Positions 55,807-58,393 of a stretch of 58,393 nucleotides of DNA are shown here, in pieces. The position numbers and the translations under genes were made by a program. Within the stretch, counting starts at the first letter, position 1. Each line of letters opens with the position of its first letter. The notes beneath the pieces are model-generated. The model was not told the origin of the DNA, did no database searches, and saw only the letters and a program-made list of their open reading frames with translations. Source of the DNA: Streptococcus gallolyticus (GTDB taxonomy: Bacteria > Bacillota > Bacilli > Lactobacillales > Streptococcaceae); the NCBI RefSeq assembly GCF_003337175.1, contig NZ_NETH01000007.1, forward strand, positions 1 through 58,393, in the 5' to 3' direction.

Positions 55807-56832
55807 TTACCACATTCCCAAGGCATGTTGCATCAAGAGGCTGACACAGGTAATCGCTAGCCAACACGCAGCCCCCACTCCAATAGCTTGTCCACCAGTC
55901 TTAATCAGTTTGATAGGATTCGTATTAAGACCAATAGCACCCATTGCCATGACAATAAAGAATTTTGAAAGTGTCTTAAGATTATCGAAAATAACTGTAT
56001 CAATTCCTAAACCACTGACAATTGTCGTGACAATCGAAGCCAATAAGAAATAAAGGACAAACATTGGAAACGCTTTTTTCAATTGGAAAGTTCTTTGTTT
56101 AGCTCTGCCATTTTTTGAATCTTGATAGGCTTTATAGAATGACAGCCCTAAAGTAATCGGAATAATGGCCAGTGTGCGCGTTAATTTCACAATCGTTGCA
56201 CCGTCTAAGGTATTTGACCCGTGAACAGCATCCCAAGCTGTCGCTGTCGCCGTAACGGATGACGTATCATTGACAGCTGTTCCCGCAAAAAGCGCAAAAC
56301 CTTGGTTAGATAGGTGAAGTAAGTCCCCCAATGTTGGAAAAATTAGTGCTGCTAAGATATTGAAGAGAAAGATAACCGAAATACTCTTTGCGACTTCTTC
56401 ATCTTTTGCTTTGATAACTGGTGCTGTTGCGGCAATGGCTGAGCCACCACAAATGGATGACCCAACACCAACTAAGATTGCTATATTACTATCTAATTTT
56501 AGCCATTTTTGCAATAAAAACGCTACAACCAATGAGACTGCAATGGTTGAAATAATAATTGGCAATGATTGTGTCCCAACTTTAAAAACTTGTGTTAAGT
56601 TTAAACCAAAACCTAATAAAACAACCGCCGCTTGTAAAATATATTTTGATGAAAAAGCAATACCATCAATGGTTTTGGTGCGATTATTATGAAAATTCCC
56701 CACAACCATCCCAAGTAAAATTGCAAATACTGGTGCTCCTACAAGTGGAAATAAATGCCCTAAAAACCAGGCTGGTAAAGCCAGAATCACACAAAACATG
56801 ATGCCCGGCAATTTTTTCTCAATTGTCATCAT
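55807..56832 (-). CDS. YeiH/UPF0324 family putative sulfate exporter
   Basis: A 341-aa membrane protein with about ten helices and family stretches [40 protein letters not shown] and [20 protein letters not shown]. The substrate is not proven; the name derives from association with sulfur-metabolism regulators. It is divergent from a LysR gene of the type that usually controls it. Two adjacent ATG codons (56832 and 56829) follow AAGGAG; either may be used. Confidence 0.88.
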   Translation of the reverse strand: MMTIEKKLPGIMFCVILALPAWFLGHLFPLVGAPVFAILLGMVVGNFHNNRTKTIDGIAFSSKYILQAAVVLLGFGLNLTQVFKVGTQSLPIIISTIAVSLVVAFLLQKWLKLDSNIAILVGVGSSICGGSAIAATAPVIKAKDEEVAKSISVIFLFNILAALIFPTLGDLLHLSNQGFALFAGTAVNDTSSVTATATAWDAVHGSNTLDGATIVKLTRTLAIIPITLGLSFYKAYQDSKNGRAKQRTFQLKKAFPMFVLYFLLASIVTTIVSGLGIDTVIFDNLKTLSKFFIVMAMGAIGLNTNPIKLIKTGGQAIGVGAACWLAITCVSLLMQHALGMW

Positions 56833-56932
56833 AATAAAAACTCCTTTTCACAAAATATTATAACCCGGACAAGCTATAATGTAAAATTATGAATTATTAT
56901 GATACAATAACAAAAAACAATAGGAGATTATT

Positions 56933-57652
56933 ATGCTTGATTACCGTGTTTTTACCTTTATGAAAGTCTGCGAAACGCTTAATTTTACCCAAGCTGCTAA
57001 AGAATTGCATATCACACAACCCGCTGTCACCAAACACATTCAAACTTTGGAAAATGATTATCAGACCAAACTCTTTACTTTCTCTGGAAAACAATGTCAA
57101 CTCACCAAAAGTGGTAAAGAATTGCTTGATTTGCTGACAACAATAAACAATGACATTCAACATTTCAAATCACATCTCAATCAAGACCAAGCACCAATTA
57201 ACTTCGGTGCTACTTTGACTATCGGCGAATATGTGTTAAGCGATTCGTTAGCCATCATTCTTTCCAAACATCCTAATTTTAAAATTAAAATGCTGGTTGA
57301 TAATACGGAAACGTTATTAAAGGACATTGACCAAGGAAAAATTGATTTTGCTTTAATTGAAGGTTTCTTTTCCAAAGAAAAATACGACTTTATGCCCTAT
57401 AAAACTGAACCCTTTATTGCTGTTGCTTCCCCAAAAGCTGGGCTTACGGATAAAATCTACACGCTCGAAGAGTTACTAGACTCTCCTATCATCATTCGCG
57501 AACAAGGATCTGGAACACGTGAAATGCTTGAAGTGACACTAAAAGAAGCTAATCTAGCTATCACTGACTTTCATCACATCACCGAAATTGGTAGCCTCAA
57601 TGCGATTTGTCAATTGATTACGAATAATCTTGGTATTACTTTTGTCTCTTGA
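56933..57652 (+). pseudogene. LysR-family regulator (CysL/YeiE-like) truncated by an IS30 element
   Basis: The ATG after TAGGAGA starts a LysR protein: HTH LNFTQAAKELHITQPAVTKH, then the effector domain (NFGATLTIGEYVLSDSLAII). It stops after 239 aa at NNLGITFVS, about 50 residues short of the family length, exactly where insertion-sequence DNA begins. The DNA-binding half is intact but the effector domain lacks its end. It is divergent from the YeiH-type gene, its usual target. Confidence 0.85.
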
Positions 57653-58393
57653 ATTTACAATATAAGTGCACAATAAAAACTCATAAGATTTTCTAGTAAA
57701 ATAGGATTGAACAAACATCTTACGAAAGGAAATCTTATGAGCTACCATCATTTTACCATAGATGAACGAGAAAGTATTCTGATTTATCGTACGAAAGGGA
57801 TGACCTTTTCTCAAATAGCACGACTATTACATCGGCACCCCTCAAGTATTAGCCGTGAATTAAAACGTCATTCCAAACAAGGAAACTATTCGCCTAGTAG
57901 GGCACAAAAAGCTTATCATCTCGCTAAATCGCATTGTGGGCGAAAAAGGAAATTAGAAATAGACACTGAACTCAGTCAGACCGTCAAGCATCTTTTTCTT
58001 GAGTGTCAATGGTCGCCAGAAGAAATTGAGGGGCGATTACGTTTAGAACGAGAAAGACACGTCATTAGTTATCAAACCATTTATAGAGCTATCTATCACG
58101 GTCACTTTGACGACACGCCTCTTTCACATGGTGCTCGTGGGGTTGTTCGCAAACTTCGTCACCATGGTAAAACACGCCATACAAAATCCCATGTGGAAAA
58201 GCGAGGAAAAATTCCTATTTCTCATACCATTCATGAGAGACCAACAGCAGCTAATGAACGCTCGAGAATAGGTGATTGGGAAGCCGATACTGTTGCTGGA
58301 AAGACTGGAAAAGCTTGCCTAGTAACACTCACTGATAGGCATTCCCGCTTCCTCAAAATTCAGAAAGTAGCTGTCAAGAAAAGTAAATTGGTT
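57650..58393 (+). mobile_element. IS30-family insertion sequence, left part
   Basis: Begins near 57650, inside the LysR gene, at about AATTTACAATATAAGTGCAC, the probable terminal inverted repeat. It contains the transposase and leaves the window, so the right end and target duplication cannot be checked. Confidence 0.8.
57737..58393 (+). CDS. IS30-family transposase (cut by window end)
   Basis: An ATG at 57737 after GAAAGGAAA opens a frame with no stop to the window edge (219 codons). The product shows the N-terminal HTH (HHFTIDERESILIYRTKGMT, then FSQIARLLHRHPSSISRELK), QWSPEEIEGRL, and the start of the DDE domain: RIGDWEADTVAGK with the first Asp and LVTLTDRHSRFLKI with the second. The Glu lies beyond the window. 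The reading frame is intact as far as seen, so the element may be active. Confidence 0.93.
   Translation, partial: MSYHHFTIDERESILIYRTKGMTFSQIARLLHRHPSSISRELKRHSKQGNYSPSRAQKAYHLAKSHCGRKRKLEIDTELSQTVKHLFLECQWSPEEIEGRLRLERERHVISYQTIYRAIYHGHFDDTPLSHGARGVVRKLRHHGKTRHTKSHVEKRGKIPISHTIHERPTAANERSRIGDWEADTVAGKTGKACLVTLTDRHSRFLKIQKVAVKKSKLV

Overview
The window is a chromosomal segment of a low-GC Gram-positive coccus, almost certainly a Streptococcus. The tmRNA encodes the streptococcal tag AKNTNSYAVAA. The gene neighbourhoods (parE/parC/ilvE, pyrKD/pyrF-pyrE, the rpiA-deoB-punA-deoD salvage run, and cpsABCDE beside the LysR gene cpsY) are also streptococcal. The S. bovis/S. equinus complex is my best guess, held with low confidence because no alignment could be run.

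Layout. 1-0.8 kb: an IS1182-type transposase cut by the window edge. 0.97-1.32 kb: tmRNA. 1.4-3.3 kb: a VTT-domain membrane protein and lrgAB. 3.7-5.4 kb: tRNA-Arg, rpsA (with a frameshift), tRNA-Gln, tRNA-Tyr. 5.4-13.2 kb: a DUF2969 gene, ilvE, then parC and parE separated by a two-gene type II restriction-modification system. 13.4-20.9 kb: plsY, then pyrimidine genes pyrC, pyrE, pyrF, pyrD and pyrK with ung and a PEBP-family gene; pyrK and pyrF each have a promoter plus a PyrR attenuator. 21.4-22.6 kb: an unrecognised 403-aa acidic protein.

23.1-36.9 kb is a Wzx/Wzy capsule operon on the minus strand: cpsABCDE, a rhamnosyltransferase, wzx, glf, licD, a GT2 transferase, wzy, tarI and tarJ. 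It predicts a polymer with rhamnose, galactofuranose and ribitol phosphate. The divergent cpsY lies beyond the promoter. The promoter overlaps a perfect WalR/VicR box, a second box lies upstream, and a tetranucleotide microsatellite sits between them. The unrecognised 403-aa gene carries the same box in the same place in its promoter.

38.2-44.7 kb: a group II intron remnant, then the nucleoside salvage operon (rpiA, deoB, punA, clc, deoD) with two decayed genes inside it. 44.9-55.6 kb: mnmE, a UDG-superfamily protein, an unrecognised 347-aa protein, pepV, a nitroreductase, a large membrane protein, a decayed ACT-domain gene, uvrC and a low-temperature-requirement A homologue. 55.8-58.4 kb: a YeiH-type transporter, its probable LysR regulator truncated by an IS30-family element, and that element running off the window.

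Small-scale decay is a theme. Broken genes include rpsA, a pyrophosphatase-like gene, pepE, a glutamine amidotransferase gene, an ACT-domain gene, a post-deoD hypothetical and the LysR gene. Several lesions are single-base deletions, so sequencing error must be separated from true reduction, above all for rpsA.
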